Below are positions 55,772 to 64,000 of a stretch of DNA of 64,000 nucleotides, piece after piece (positions within the stretch are counted from its first letter, which is position 1; each line of letters opens with the position of its first letter). The DNA lies in the NCBI RefSeq assembly GCF_009296265.1, contig NZ_WBJS01000001.1, positions 62,001 through 126,000 on the forward strand, written 5' to 3'. The translations under genes were made by a program, and so were the position numbers. Origin of the DNA: Thioclava sp. JE_KL1. GTDB lineage: Bacteria > Pseudomonadota > Alphaproteobacteria > Rhodobacterales > Rhodobacteraceae. The notes beneath the pieces were generated by a model that was not told the origin of the DNA, ran no database searches, and was given only the letters and a program-made list of their open reading frames with translations.

Positions 55772-56880
55772 CGGAACACCTTTCTGGGATCGAACGCGTC
55801 ACGGATGCCCTCGAAGACGAAGACCAGAAGCGAGAGCATGATGGCGAAGGTGAAGAAGGCCGAGAAGGCCAGCCACGGTGCTTGCAGGTGCTGCTTGCCC
55901 TGCAGTGCGAGTTCCCCAAGCGACGGCGCGGAGGACGGCAGCCCGTAGCCCAGATAATCGAGCGAGGCGAGCGCGCCGATCGCACCGGTGATCACGAAGG
56001 GCAGCATGGTCAGCGTCGCGACCATCGCATTGGGCAGGATGTGGCGGAACATGATCACCCGGTCCGACACGCCAAGCGCACGGGCGGCGCGGACATATTC
56101 GAAATTGCGCGCGCGCAGGAACTCGGCGCGGACGACGCCGACCAGCGCGGGCCAGCCGAAGAGGATCGAGACCATGACAAGCAGCCAGAAACTTCGGCCC
56201 AGGATCGCGAAGAGGATGATGATGACGTAGAGCGCGGGCGTGGAGGACCAGATCTCCAGAATACGCTGGAAGAACAGGTCCACCTTGCCGCCGAAATAGC
56301 CCTGTACGGCACCCGCCGCGATCCCGATGATCGAGCCGATCCCGGTCACGATCAGCGCGAACAGCACCGAGGTGCGGAAGCCGTAGATCACCCGCGCCAG
56401 CACGTCGCGCGCGGTGTCATCCGTGCCCAGCCAGTGATCGGCATCGGGGGCCGAGGGCGCGGTGCCCACATCGTTGATCGTGTTGAAGCTGTAGGGGATC
56501 GGCGGCCACAGGAGCCAGCCTTTCTCGATCTTCTCGCCATCGACCTCGCCCGCCTGCAGCGCCTCGTTCGCGAAGGCTTTCGGGTCGTCCGCGTCGAAGC
56601 AGCCCTCGGTGCCGCCCGTCTCGATCAGGCATTGCACGGTCGGGTCGCGATAGATCGCCTCGGTGCGGAAATCGCCGCCGAAGGCGGTCTCGGGGTAGAA
56701 GTTGTAGATCGGAAAATACAGCTCGCCGCGGTAGCTGACCACGATGGGTTTGTCGTTCGCGATGAACTCCGCGAACATCGCGAGGACGAAGAGCACGGCG
56801 AAGATGATCGCGGACCAGAAGGCACGGCGATTGGCCTTGAAGTTGCGCCAGCGGCGTTGGTTGAGAGGAGACAATGCCAT
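55768..56880 (-). CDS. yejE: ABC transporter permease YejE
   Basis: This is an inner-membrane permease of 370 residues. The first transmembrane helix is near residues 18-37 (FWSAIIFAVLFVLAMFAEFI). A periplasmic stretch of ~120 residues containing SYRGELYFPIYNFYPETAFGG separates it from the typical binding-protein-dependent permease core, with GTDDTARDVLARVIYGFRTS and the EAA-loop-type sequence YVRAARALGVSDRVIMFRHI. The long periplasmic insert after helix one is characteristic of YejE. It pairs with YejB to form the channel. Its start touches yejB's end (TGATG) and its end overlaps yejF. Confidence 0.93.
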   Translation of the reverse strand: MALSPLNQRRWRNFKANRRAFWSAIIFAVLFVLAMFAEFIANDKPIVVSYRGELYFPIYNFYPETAFGGDFRTEAIYRDPTVQCLIETGGTEGCFDADDPKAFANEALQAGEVDGEKIEKGWLLWPPIPYSFNTINDVGTAPSAPDADHWLGTDDTARDVLARVIYGFRTSVLFALIVTGIGSIIGIAAGAVQGYFGGKVDLFFQRILEIWSSTPALYVIIILFAILGRSFWLLVMVSILFGWPALVGVVRAEFLRARNFEYVRAARALGVSDRVIMFRHILPNAMVATLTMLPFVITGAIGALASLDYLGYGLPSSAPSLGELALQGKQHLQAPWLAFSAFFTFAIMLSLLVFVFEGIRDAFDPRKVFR

Positions 56881-58037
56881 CAGCCGGACCTCTTCTCGAA
56901 ATCGATCCGCGGGTCAACGAAGACATACATCATGTCGGAGATAATGTTCACGACGAGCGAGATCAGCCCGAACATGTAGAGCGTGCCGAAGATCACCGGG
57001 TAGTCGCGCTCCACCGCCGCCTGGAAGCCCAGCAGGCCCAGACCGTCGAGCGAGAAGATCGTCTCCACGATGATCGACGCGCCGAAGAAGATGCCGAGGA
57101 ACTGCGCCGGGAAGCCCGCGATCACGATCAGCATCGCATTGCGGAAGACGTGGCCATACAGGACCTTCTTCTCGGACAGGCCCTTGGCGCGGGCGGTCAT
57201 CACGTATTGCTTGTTGATCTCGTCGAGGAAGGAGTTCTTCGTCAGCAGCGTCATCGTGGCGAAGCTCGCGATGGTCGTGGCCGTCACCGGCAGCGCGATG
57301 TGCCACAGGTAATCGAGCGCCTTGCCGATCATCGTCAGCTGATCGAAATTATCCGATGTCAGGCCGCGTAGCGGGAATATCTTGAAATAGCTGCCGCCAG
57401 CGAACAGCACCATCAGCATAACCGCGAACAGGAAGCCCGGGATCGCATAGCCCACGATGATCGCGCCGGAGGTCCAGGTGTCGAAGGGCGTGCCGTCGCG
57501 CACCGCTTTGCGGATGCCGAGCGGGATCGAGATGATATAGGCGAGGATCGTCGACCACAGACCCAGCGTGATCGAGACCGGCATCTTGTCGATCACGAGG
57601 TTCACGACGCTCTCGTTGCGGAAGAAGCTGTTGCCGAAATCGAAGGTCAGATAGCCCTTCATCATGATCGCGAAGCGCTGCCAGGCCGGGATCTTCTCCT
57701 TGTGGCAGGCCGGGTCCGCCAGATCGGGCGTGCCGGTGAAACCGTCGTCGCAGACGATCCGCGCGAAGCCCATCTGCACCTCGAGCTGGTTGAGCAGCTC
57801 CGGAGAGATACCGCGCGCGCCCTGATAGCCGCTATCCTCGACGCCGCCCTGGTTCTGCGTACCCGCATCCCCACCGCCCGAGATATTGCGCATCGAATCC
57901 GCCTCGCCCTGCACGCGGGCGATCACTTGCTCGATCGGCCCGCCGGGGACGAATTGCGTCAGCGTGAAGTTGATGATCATGATTCCCAACAAAGTGGGGA
58001 TCACCATCAGCAATCGCCGCAGGATATAGGCGCCCAT
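56880..58037 (-). CDS. yejB: ABC transporter permease YejB
   Basis: Inner-membrane permease of 385 residues, partner of YejE. The first helix (LRRLLMVIPTLLGIMIINFT) and the DppB/OppB-like FVPGGPIEQVIARVQGE motif follow the start. A YejB-typical periplasmic insert (SGGGDAGTQNQGG and cysteine-containing CDDGFTGTPDLADPACHKEK) precedes the permease core with TLGLWSTILAYIISIPLGI. The EAA-type loop (YVMTARAKGLSEKKVLYGHVFRNAM) is cytosolic. It lies 32 bases downstream of yejA. Confidence 0.93.
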   Translation of the reverse strand: MGAYILRRLLMVIPTLLGIMIINFTLTQFVPGGPIEQVIARVQGEADSMRNISGGGDAGTQNQGGVEDSGYQGARGISPELLNQLEVQMGFARIVCDDGFTGTPDLADPACHKEKIPAWQRFAIMMKGYLTFDFGNSFFRNESVVNLVIDKMPVSITLGLWSTILAYIISIPLGIRKAVRDGTPFDTWTSGAIIVGYAIPGFLFAVMLMVLFAGGSYFKIFPLRGLTSDNFDQLTMIGKALDYLWHIALPVTATTIASFATMTLLTKNSFLDEINKQYVMTARAKGLSEKKVLYGHVFRNAMLIVIAGFPAQFLGIFFGASIIVETIFSLDGLGLLGFQAAVERDYPVIFGTLYMFGLISLVVNIISDMMYVFVDPRIDFEKRSG

Positions 58038-58069
58038 GTCCGGCCCTCTGCTCGTTTATCGGCGGTCGC

Positions 58070-59986
58070 TCAGAGTGCGCCGCTCGCTTTCAGTTTCTTG
58101 GCCTTGTCGGCGTCATACCACCAGAAATCCAGCTCTCCCAGAGCGTAAGGCGGCAAGTTTTTCGGGTGATCGTACATATCGTAGTAAGCGACCGTATAGG
58201 TGGGCTTGAACCATTGCGGCACCCAGAAGCGCAGGGCGCGCAGGCTGCGGTCCAGCGCATGGACGCGCGGCAACAGCTCTTCTTCGGTATTCGCCTCTTC
58301 GACCATCCGGATCATCTTGTCGATCGCCGGGTTCTTCAGCCCCATCGCGTTGAACACGTCATCGGTCGAGCCCGAGCCGAAATACTGCTGCAGGTTCGAG
58401 CCGGGGATTTCGTCCTGCCCCAGATGGGTGGTGATCATGTCGAAGTCGTGGCTGCGACGGCGGTTCTCATATTCGCTGTCGTCGACGCGGTCCATTCTGG
58501 CGTCGATGCCGAGCGCGCGCAGGTTCTGCACATAAGGGTTGATGACACGGTCGAAGGTCTGGCTGTCATTGAGGATCGCGACGGTCAGTTTCTCGCCCTT
58601 GTCGTTGCGGCGCATCCCGTCATCGCCGACGGTCCAGCCCGCATCTTCCAGCAGCTTCGCCGCCTTGCGCATATTCTTGCGGTCCAGCTGGCGCTTGCCC
58701 GAGACCGGCTGGATCACCGCATCGTCGGTCAGGATGCCATCGGGCAGGTCCTTGGCGAGCGGTTCGAGGATTTTCTTCTCCGCGTCCGAGGGCTTACCCT
58801 GCGCCTGCAGCTTGGAGTTTTCCCAGAAGCTCTCGACCCGGTCATAGAGCCCGTAGAAGAGCGTTTCGTTCGACCATTCGAAATTGAAGACGAGCCCCAG
58901 CGCCTCGCGCACGCGGACGTCGTCGAATTTCGGCTCGCGCAGATTGATCGCAAAGCCCTGCCCCGAGGCGATGTTGCCGTTGGGCAGTTCCGCCTTCACG
59001 ACCTCGCCCGACTGCATCGCCGGGAAGTCGTAAGCGGTGGCCCAGATGATCGAACTGGCCTCGTTGCGGAAGGTGTAGGTGCCCGACTTGAAGCCCTCGA
59101 AAGCCGATTGGTAATCGCCGAAATACTCGACGCGGATCTTGTCGAAATTCGAGCGCCCCTTGTTGATCGGAAGATCCTTGCCCCAATAGTCGGGGTTACG
59201 CTTCCACGTGATCGCGCGATTGCTTTTGACGCTGTCGAACACGTACGGCCCCGAGCCGATGAAGGGCACCGGCGAGGTCTGCGACAGGTCGATGTTCTCC
59301 TTCTCGAACTGCGCCTTGGAGAAGATCGGCAGCGAGGCCACCGACTGGATGATATCGCGGCGCGGGTAATCGGGCTGGAACTCGAAACGGATGTGTGTGT
59401 CGTCGATCGCCTCGGCCGATTTGACCTGCTGGGCGATCACCGCGCGGAAGGAGCTCAGCCCTTTGTCGCGCAACTGTTCATAGGAGAAGACCACATCCTG
59501 CGCGGTCAGCGGCGTGCCGTCGGAGAACTTGATCCCGTCGCGCAGCGTGAAGACGACCCAATCCTTGCTCGGCGGATATTCGAGGCTCTTGCAGAGCAGG
59601 CAATACAGTTCCCCCACCGTATCGGCGGTGCCTTCCATCAACGATTCCAGCGGCACCGACGACAGCGCGGCGGCACGACCCTGGATCGAATAGGGATTGT
59701 AGTTGTCGAATCCGCCCGGCGCCCATTCCGAGATCTCGCCGCCCTTGGGCGCATCCGGATTGACGTAATCGAGATGGGTGTAGTCGGCGGGGTATTTCAG
59801 ATGTCCGAGCGTCGCGATCCCGTAGGAGGTGATCGTATCGCCGCTTTGCGTGCTGTCTTGTGCATGTGCGCCGAAGGCCAGTCCCGCCCAGATCAGACCC
59901 GCTGCAACCAGCCCGCTCAGCGCGCGCGGCGCCACCTGCGTCCAATCCGTATCGATCGCTTTACTCGCCACTCGCGCTTTTGCCAT
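58070..59986 (-). CDS. yejA: Peptide/microcin C-type ABC transporter substrate-binding protein YejA
   Basis: This is a family 5 extracellular solute-binding protein of 638 residues. A signal peptide ends near residue 43 (GLIWAGLAFGAHAQDS). The mature chain has the family features GHLKYPADYTHLDYVNPDAP, a KDWVVFTLRDGIKFSDGTPL strand and a C-terminal EELLPRVHALDRSLRALRFWVPQW segment. I start it at the ATG at 59986, since the in-frame GTG at 59992 adds only two residues. It delivers peptides to YejB/YejE/YejF. It heads a yejABEF-glycosyltransferase operon with almost no spacing between genes; its promoter should lie in 59987-60090. Confidence 0.92.
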   Translation of the reverse strand: MAKARVASKAIDTDWTQVAPRALSGLVAAGLIWAGLAFGAHAQDSTQSGDTITSYGIATLGHLKYPADYTHLDYVNPDAPKGGEISEWAPGGFDNYNPYSIQGRAAALSSVPLESLMEGTADTVGELYCLLCKSLEYPPSKDWVVFTLRDGIKFSDGTPLTAQDVVFSYEQLRDKGLSSFRAVIAQQVKSAEAIDDTHIRFEFQPDYPRRDIIQSVASLPIFSKAQFEKENIDLSQTSPVPFIGSGPYVFDSVKSNRAITWKRNPDYWGKDLPINKGRSNFDKIRVEYFGDYQSAFEGFKSGTYTFRNEASSIIWATAYDFPAMQSGEVVKAELPNGNIASGQGFAINLREPKFDDVRVREALGLVFNFEWSNETLFYGLYDRVESFWENSKLQAQGKPSDAEKKILEPLAKDLPDGILTDDAVIQPVSGKRQLDRKNMRKAAKLLEDAGWTVGDDGMRRNDKGEKLTVAILNDSQTFDRVINPYVQNLRALGIDARMDRVDDSEYENRRRSHDFDMITTHLGQDEIPGSNLQQYFGSGSTDDVFNAMGLKNPAIDKMIRMVEEANTEEELLPRVHALDRSLRALRFWVPQWFKPTYTVAYYDMYDHPKNLPPYALGELDFWWYDADKAKKLKASGAL

Positions 59987-60085
59987 GCACACCTGCTCCC
60001 TGCTCCAAAGCGTTTTCGCGTCCGCCTAGCTAAAAGCCTAAGTGCGCAGGGAGCAAGTTACGAATCTGTAAAGCAGGACGGGAAA

Positions 60086-60115
60086 TGCAAAAGGCCGCCC
60101 AAAGAGGCGGCCTTG
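60086..60115 (-). terminator. Intrinsic terminator of the cytochrome c gene
   Basis: AAGGCCGCC (60091-60099) pairs perfectly with GGCGGCCTT (60106-60114) across a six-base loop. Read on the minus strand, the stem ends in CCTTTTGC, giving a short T-run. It lies 24 bases after the cytochrome stop codon and upstream of the yejA promoter. Confidence 0.8.
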
Positions 60116-60138
60116 AGAAGATTCGAGAGGGATTTGCC

Positions 60139-60687
60139 TCAGTTCGAATTCTCTTGCAGATAGGCGATCACGTCGTTGCGGTCTTCGGGCTTCTTCAGAC
60201 CGGCAAAGGACATCTTGTTGCCCGGGATGTAGTCTTTCGGGTTTTCCAGCCACGAGTTGAGCGCTTCGAGCGTCCATTCGCCACCGTGGCTCTTGAGGGC
60301 GTCCGAATAGGAGAAGTCCCCGACCGAGGCGACCGCGCGACCGACCACGCCGTCGAGATGCGGGCCAACGCCGTTCTTGCCTTCCATCGAGTGGCAGGCC
60401 TTGCACTTGCCGAAGATTTTCTCGCCCTTGGCCGCGTCGCCGGTGCCAAGCTCGATCTGTGCGACTTCCTCTTCCTGAGCCGCGCCATCGCCTGCGTTCT
60501 CAGTCGCCAGCAGATCGCCGGGGGCTGCGGACATCATGTCCTTCATCTCGTGCTCGCTGCCGCCCGAAGCGTCGTGGCTCTCGCCAACGGTATAGAGCGC
60601 GCTCGAGGCCCAGGCCGTGAGCAGGAAGAACAGCAACGCGCCCAGAAACGCGCCCGCCGCCTTGGTAAAGGTCATGGTATTGAACAT
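60139..60687 (-). CDS. Membrane-anchored c-type cytochrome (CycM / cytochrome c552 type)
   Basis: The protein has 182 residues, starting at ATG 60687 (GGGACGAG ribosome site), not at an upstream in-frame start. Residues 6-25 form an uncleaved signal-anchor helix (TKAAGAFLGALLFFLLTAWA). An acidic linker (EHEMKDMMSAAPGDLL, EEEVAQIELGTGDAA) connects to a class I cytochrome c domain with heme motif CKACH and the axial methionine in NKMSFAGLKKPEDR. This layout matches membrane-bound cytochromes that shuttle electrons from the bc1 complex to aa3-type cytochrome c oxidase in Rhodobacter-type respiratory chains. It stands alone and divergently from pheA. Confidence 0.9.
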   Translation of the reverse strand: MFNTMTFTKAAGAFLGALLFFLLTAWASSALYTVGESHDASGGSEHEMKDMMSAAPGDLLATENAGDGAAQEEEVAQIELGTGDAAKGEKIFGKCKACHSMEGKNGVGPHLDGVVGRAVASVGDFSYSDALKSHGGEWTLEALNSWLENPKDYIPGNKMSFAGLKKPEDRNDVIAYLQENSN

Positions 60688-60891
60688 GTCTCGTCCCTGA
60701 TATGCGTCGTCGTCCCGCGCATCTATCCGCACAGGGCCTTTCAGATCAAGGGAACTTTACCAGATGTGATCGGATTTTCAGAGGGTGGATAATGAATGAC
60801 GCAGCGTGAGCCTCCCGCGCCCCGGCCCTTCCCTTCCGCGCGGGCACGGGCTAGGCAGGGCGCAAGACAAGATCAGTGCGGGGGATTGCAC

Positions 60892-61749
60892 ATGAGCCGC
60901 CAAGGACAATCGCCGAAAACCGGTCGGATCGCCTTTCAGGGTGAGCTGGGCGCCTATTCGCATCAGGCTTGCCGCGACGCGCGCCCGGACCTCGAGCCGG
61001 TCCCCTGCCGCACCTTCGAGGACGTGATCGCCGCCGTGAAGAAAGGCGATGCCGATCTCGCGATGCTGCCGGTGGAGAACTCCACATACGGGCGGGTGGC
61101 CGACATTCACCGCCTGTTGCCGGAATCGGGGCTGCATATTCTCGATGAGGCCTTCGTGCGTGTGCATATCAGCCTGATGGCCCTGCCCGGCGTCGAGATC
61201 GAAGAGCTGGAAAAGGTCCGCGCGCATCTGGTGCTTCTGCCGCAGGCGGCGAGCTTCCTCGCGCGCTACGGCATTCGCGGCGAAGCCGCCGCCGACAGCG
61301 CGGGCGCCGCCGCCGAGCTCGTGCAGGCGCAGACCCGCAGCGTCGGCGTGCTGGCCTCGGACATGGCGGCCGAGACCTATGGCCTCAACATCCTCGCCCG
61401 CCACATCGAGGATCACGCGCATAACACCACGCGCTTCCTGATCATGGGCACCGAGCCCGACACCCGCCCGCGCGGCGAGAAGATGATGACCACCTTCGTC
61501 TTCCGGGTGCGCAACATCCCGGCCGCGCTCTACAAGGCGATGGGCGGCTTCGCGACCAATGGCGTGAACATGACCAAGCTGGAAAGCTACATGGTCGGCG
61601 GGCATTTCACCGCAACCCAGTTCTATGCCGATGTCGAAGGTCACCCGGACGATCCGGCGCTGGCGCGTGCGCTCGAAGAACTGGACTACTTCACCAGCTA
61701 TCTGGAAATTCTGGGCGTCTATCCGGCCGCCCCCGAACGCGACGGCTAA
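60892..61749 (+). CDS. pheA: Prephenate dehydratase
   Basis: This 285-residue enzyme converts prephenate to phenylpyruvate in phenylalanine synthesis. It starts at ATG 60892 with GGGGG about eight bases upstream; a longer reading from 60796 adds an unlikely Arg/Pro-rich leader. The catalytic domain shows GRIAFQGELGAYSHQACRD, the ENSTYGRV segment and the essential TRF motif (NTTRFLIMG). A C-terminal ACT domain (about 200-280) has the ESYM motif in place of ESRP and would bind phenylalanine for feedback inhibition. There is no chorismate mutase domain, so this is the monofunctional type common in alphaproteobacteria. No partner genes are adjacent. Confidence 0.93.
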   Translation: MSRQGQSPKTGRIAFQGELGAYSHQACRDARPDLEPVPCRTFEDVIAAVKKGDADLAMLPVENSTYGRVADIHRLLPESGLHILDEAFVRVHISLMALPGVEIEELEKVRAHLVLLPQAASFLARYGIRGEAAADSAGAAAELVQAQTRSVGVLASDMAAETYGLNILARHIEDHAHNTTRFLIMGTEPDTRPRGEKMMTTFVFRVRNIPAALYKAMGGFATNGVNMTKLESYMVGGHFTATQFYADVEGHPDDPALARALEELDYFTSYLEILGVYPAAPERDG

Positions 61750-61760
61750 GGATCAGGGCG

Positions 61761-62228
61761 TCAGGCGGACTTCTCGTGCTGACGCTCGATATCCTGGGCG
61801 AACTGGTCGATCCGCTCCTTGAAGCGGCGTTCCAGATTGCCCTTGCCGAGCTTGGCCGACTGGATCATCAGCCGCGCGCCGAGGCTGCGCGGCCTCAGGT
61901 CCAGCCCGACCTGCAAACGCGTGCGGGTCTTCGACAGATCGGTCAGATCGAAATCCATCACCGCCTCGAAGCTGTTCGACACTCCCTCGTAGATGATCAG
62001 TTCCGGCACCTCGAAATGCTTCACATCGGTGATCATCTGGCGCTGCTTGCCGCGAAAGCGGAAACCGATATCCCAGGACATGCCCGCGCCGGGTTCGCTC
62101 AGCGTGTCGAGCCGTTTCAGCGTGATCCCGCGCCGCATCGCCACCCGCTCGAAGCTGCCGAAATCCGCGAGCCGCTCGAAGACGAAACCGGCGGGCGCGG
62201 AAATATCGGTGCGGGTCGACAATTTCAT
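61761..62228 (-). CDS. SRPBCC-fold (polyketide cyclase/START-like) protein
   Basis: The protein has 155 residues and the SRPBCC shape: an opening strand with MKLSTRTDISAPAGFVFERL, then strands GMSWDIGFRFRGKQR and SFEAVMDFDLTDL, and a long C-terminal helix (ERRFKERIDQFAQDIER). This fold has a deep ligand cavity and is used in lipid transfer, cyclases and toxin-like RatA proteins. No catalytic residue is obvious and there is no signal peptide, so the ligand and role are unknown. It is separated by 64 bases from nudC upstream and ends convergently with pheA, only 11 bases away. Confidence 0.8.
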   Translation of the reverse strand: MKLSTRTDISAPAGFVFERLADFGSFERVAMRRGITLKRLDTLSEPGAGMSWDIGFRFRGKQRQMITDVKHFEVPELIIYEGVSNSFEAVMDFDLTDLSKTRTRLQVGLDLRPRSLGARLMIQSAKLGKGNLERRFKERIDQFAQDIERQHEKSA

Positions 62229-62292
62229 CAGGCGAGTTCCTCAGGGCAGACCGGAGGCCGGGGAGTGGCGCACCGTGCGGGGCAAACTGGCC

Positions 62293-63324
62293 TCATTCCA
62301 GCCGATCTGCAAGCCACTCGCGCATCAGCCAGCCGGCAATCGCGCCTTGGCGTGGCGCAGATATCTCAGGATCGCGCCCCGCCACCACCTGCAGCAGCCG
62401 CTCGCGGCTGATCCAGCGCGCATCGGCGATCTCGACCGGGTCGATCGTGATCTCGGTGGTGGTCGCCACCCCGCGACAGCCCAGCATCAGGGAAGCCGGA
62501 AACGGCCAGGGCTGCGAGGCCACGAGAGAGACCTCACCCACCGCGACGCCGCTTTCCTCGAAGACCTCGCGGCGCACGGCTGCCTCCACCGTCTCGCCCG
62601 GCTCCATGAACCCCGCAAGGCAGGAATACATCGTCTCGGGCCAATGCGGGCCGCGTCCCAGCAACAACCGGTTGCCGTGGGTGATCAGCATGATGACCAC
62701 CGGATCGGTGCGCGGGAAATGGTGCCGCTCGCAGACCGGGCAGCGCCGATGCCAGCCAGCCTGTTCGGCTTCGCTTTCGGCACCGCAGGTGGAGCAGAAG
62801 CGATGCGTCCGGTGCCATTCCACGAGCCCGCGCGCGGTGGCTGCGATCTCCGCCTCGACCGGGCTCAGAAACCCCATCCGCCCGCGCAGCTCGGCGAAGA
62901 CGATATCGTCGGGCAGATCGGGATGGCGCTGCTCGGAGGCGTCGAAGAAGGCAGCCCCATCGGGTCGCTCGCCATCAGGCTCGAACGCAGACACATCGCG
63001 GGAAAACAGCGCAAACCCGTCGTGAAGCCCGAGGAAAATCTCCGGTCCCGGCATCGCATCGAGCGCCGCTTCGCCCGCGCGCAGAAGGTGCAGCCCTTCG
63101 GGCCCGAACAGCGGACGCCCGCGCCAAAGCGCAACCACCCGCGCAGTCTCGCTTGCGCGCAACTCCGCGAGCCGCCCTGCGTCGCCCCGCAGATGAGCCG
63201 CCCGCTCGAGCGCACCCGGCGCTTCGGCGAAGGCCAGCCCCCGCGGATCGAGCACGCGTCCTTGAGACAGTCGGGCGGGCTGCGAAATCGGTTGCTCGGT
63301 CTCGGCGAGGGAATCGGGCGGCAT
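62293..63324 (-). CDS. nudC: NADH pyrophosphatase (Nudix hydrolase NudC)
   Basis: This 343-residue enzyme hydrolyses NADH (and NAD-capped RNA) to NMN(H) and AMP. An N-terminal domain of ~170 residues precedes a zinc ribbon CSTC...CPVC. The Nudix box follows (GFMEPGE..., then REVFEESGV) with its REx2EExGx core glutamates. The diagnostic NudC motif SQPWPFPASLMLG comes next. The ATG at 63324 has AGGAG a few bases upstream. It faces away from the cpdB-like gene, with a 234-base divergent intergenic region between them. The downstream SRPBCC gene is close enough to be co-transcribed. Confidence 0.93.
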   Translation of the reverse strand: MPPDSLAETEQPISQPARLSQGRVLDPRGLAFAEAPGALERAAHLRGDAGRLAELRASETARVVALWRGRPLFGPEGLHLLRAGEAALDAMPGPEIFLGLHDGFALFSRDVSAFEPDGERPDGAAFFDASEQRHPDLPDDIVFAELRGRMGFLSPVEAEIAATARGLVEWHRTHRFCSTCGAESEAEQAGWHRRCPVCERHHFPRTDPVVIMLITHGNRLLLGRGPHWPETMYSCLAGFMEPGETVEAAVRREVFEESGVAVGEVSLVASQPWPFPASLMLGCRGVATTTEITIDPVEIADARWISRERLLQVVAGRDPEISAPRQGAIAGWLMREWLADRLE

Positions 63325-63454
63325 GAAAAACTCCTGCGGAACGCCCTACCCATGCCACGAGCCGCCGACCGGAGACCAGTGCCGATCAGGTGACGCGCAT
63401 CGGCCACATTCGCCACCCGCCTTACCTCGCAAGTACGTTACGTCAATTTAAAAC

Positions 63455-63483
63455 TTGGCAAATGACCGACCTCTACTCTAGGT
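63455..63483 (+). promoter_or_regulatory. Possible promoter of the cpdB-like gene
   Basis: TTGGCA (63455-63460) is followed after 17 bases by CTAGGT (63478-63483). The -35 element fits the alphaproteobacterial TTG(A/G)C preference well; the -10 is weak. It lies upstream of two tandem hairpins in the leader. Confidence 0.3.
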
Positions 63484-63516
63484 TGCGTGTGGGGACACGC
63501 GACCGCCAAAAGGCGG
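63482..63516 (+). promoter_or_regulatory. Two adjacent hairpins in the 5' leader of the cpdB-like gene
   Basis: GTTGCGTGT pairs with ACACGCGAC (one G-T pair) around a GGGG loop at 63482-63503. CCGCC-AAAA-GGCGG forms a second hairpin at 63503-63516. They could act as an attenuator or mRNA-stability element; no T-run or known riboswitch core is visible. Confidence 0.4.
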
Positions 63517-63558
63517 CATTACAACGATAAAAGGTCAATTACAGGCCAAGGGGATCAT

Positions 63559-64000
63559 ATGGGAAAACTGTCTGACCGGGATTGGCCCGGCCAGTTTTCG
63601 GATCAGCGCGTCACACTCGCACTGAGGCTTCTCGAGACGACCGATTTGCATGGTCAAGCTCGGGGCTACGATTACTTCAACGACCGCCCCGCCCCGCGCA
63701 GAGGCTTGGCAGCGCTGGCCTCGGAAATTGCGCAGGCGCGCAGCGAAGCCCCGAACTGCCTTCTGTTCGATTGCGGCGATTTCCTTCAGGGCACGCCGTT
63801 GACGCAGCTCTGGAGCGAGCCATGCAAGATCGCAGGCAGCCACGACGGCGAAAATCCGATGATCGCAGCGATGAACGCGTTGGGCTACGACGCGGCGGCG
63901 CTTGGCAATCACGAGTTCGATTTCGGGATCGAGCCGCTCGCTCAAGCGTTGGAAGCGGCGAAATTTCCGATGCTCTGCGCCAATCTGAGCGCCTCCATCG
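63559..64000 (+). CDS. cpdB: 2',3'-cyclic-nucleotide 2'-phosphodiesterase/3'-nucleotidase-like protein, 3' end missing
   Basis: The first 147 residues run off the window. The ATG at 63559 has AAGGGGA about five bases upstream. The chain has the calcineurin-like metallophosphoesterase motifs in CpdB order: LLETTDLHGQ, then DYFNDRPAPRRGLA, DCGDFLQGTPL and GNHEFDFG, which supply the two-metal site. CpdB-family enzymes hydrolyse cyclic and 3'-nucleotides for phosphate and nucleoside scavenging and are usually periplasmic. No hydrophobic signal peptide is visible here (the N-terminus reads MGKLSDRDWPGQFSDQR), so the location is uncertain. The C-terminal nucleotide-binding domain is not in the window. 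Confidence 0.8.
   Translation, partial: MGKLSDRDWPGQFSDQRVTLALRLLETTDLHGQARGYDYFNDRPAPRRGLAALASEIAQARSEAPNCLLFDCGDFLQGTPLTQLWSEPCKIAGSHDGENPMIAAMNALGYDAAALGNHEFDFGIEPLAQALEAAKFPMLCANLSASI

Overview
The window looks like a chromosomal segment of a high-GC alphaproteobacterium, most likely in the Rhodobacteraceae/Rhodobacterales. The reasons are GC-rich third codon positions, an imuB-dnaE2 mutagenesis operon preceded by an alphaproteobacterial SOS box (GTTC-N7-GTTC), a yejABEF transporter, a membrane-anchored c-type cytochrome with the Rhodobacter-type layout, and a CpdB-type phosphoesterase. I did not assign a genus, and I saw no tRNA, rRNA, CRISPR array or insertion sequence.

Layout. At 1-756 is the 3' part of a GH26-like glycoside hydrolase (+), followed by a small secreted protein (1010-1300, +). 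From 1355 to 47672 everything is on the minus strand and forms one locus. Its core is a single uninterrupted 39.4-kb gene (8316-47672) for a 13,118-residue protein. Downstream of it lie four tightly packed genes: a GAF-domain HlyD-type adaptor, a PqqD-like/M50 site-2-protease/HlyD fusion, a shortened SecA paralogue, and a small periplasmic HlyD-type protein. Further right, all on minus, are dnaE2 and imuB (47956-52841), a GT4 glycosyltransferase translationally coupled to yejF, and yejEBA (52938-59986). A cytochrome c gene follows (60139-60687), then pheA on plus (60892-61749), a SRPBCC-fold protein and nudC on minus, and the 5' end of a CpdB-like gene on plus running off the right edge.

The central biology is the giant-protein locus. 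The giant protein has no classical signal peptide but carries an N-terminal LEPR-XLL motif. Next come two tandem matrixin-like metalloprotease domains, about 17 beta-rich units of roughly 170 residues, a series of Ig/Big-like units, RTX-type calcium-binding blocks, Calx-beta-like units, a very long 'ILGDNG'-type RTX region, two ConA/LamG-like domains and a P-domain. A third copy of the metalloprotease fold comes next, then a Thr/Pro/Ala-rich tail. No type I secretion ABC ATPase or TolC lies nearby. Instead, the neighbours suggest a dedicated SecA2-like motor with membrane metalloprotease and adaptor subunits. I infer that these genes export, process or anchor the giant protein at the cell surface; this has not been shown. 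The AT-rich region upstream of the giant gene and the gap before the accessory operon share an 11-bp motif in opposite orientation, which could co-regulate them.

The remaining genes are housekeeping or accessory: SOS mutagenesis (ImuB/DnaE2), peptide uptake (YejABEF), phenylalanine synthesis (PheA), NAD(H) pyrophosphate hydrolysis (NudC), electron transport (cytochrome c) and nucleotide scavenging (CpdB-like). No gene-free stretch exceeds 300 bases; the longest are 47673-47955, 757-1009 and 63325-63558.
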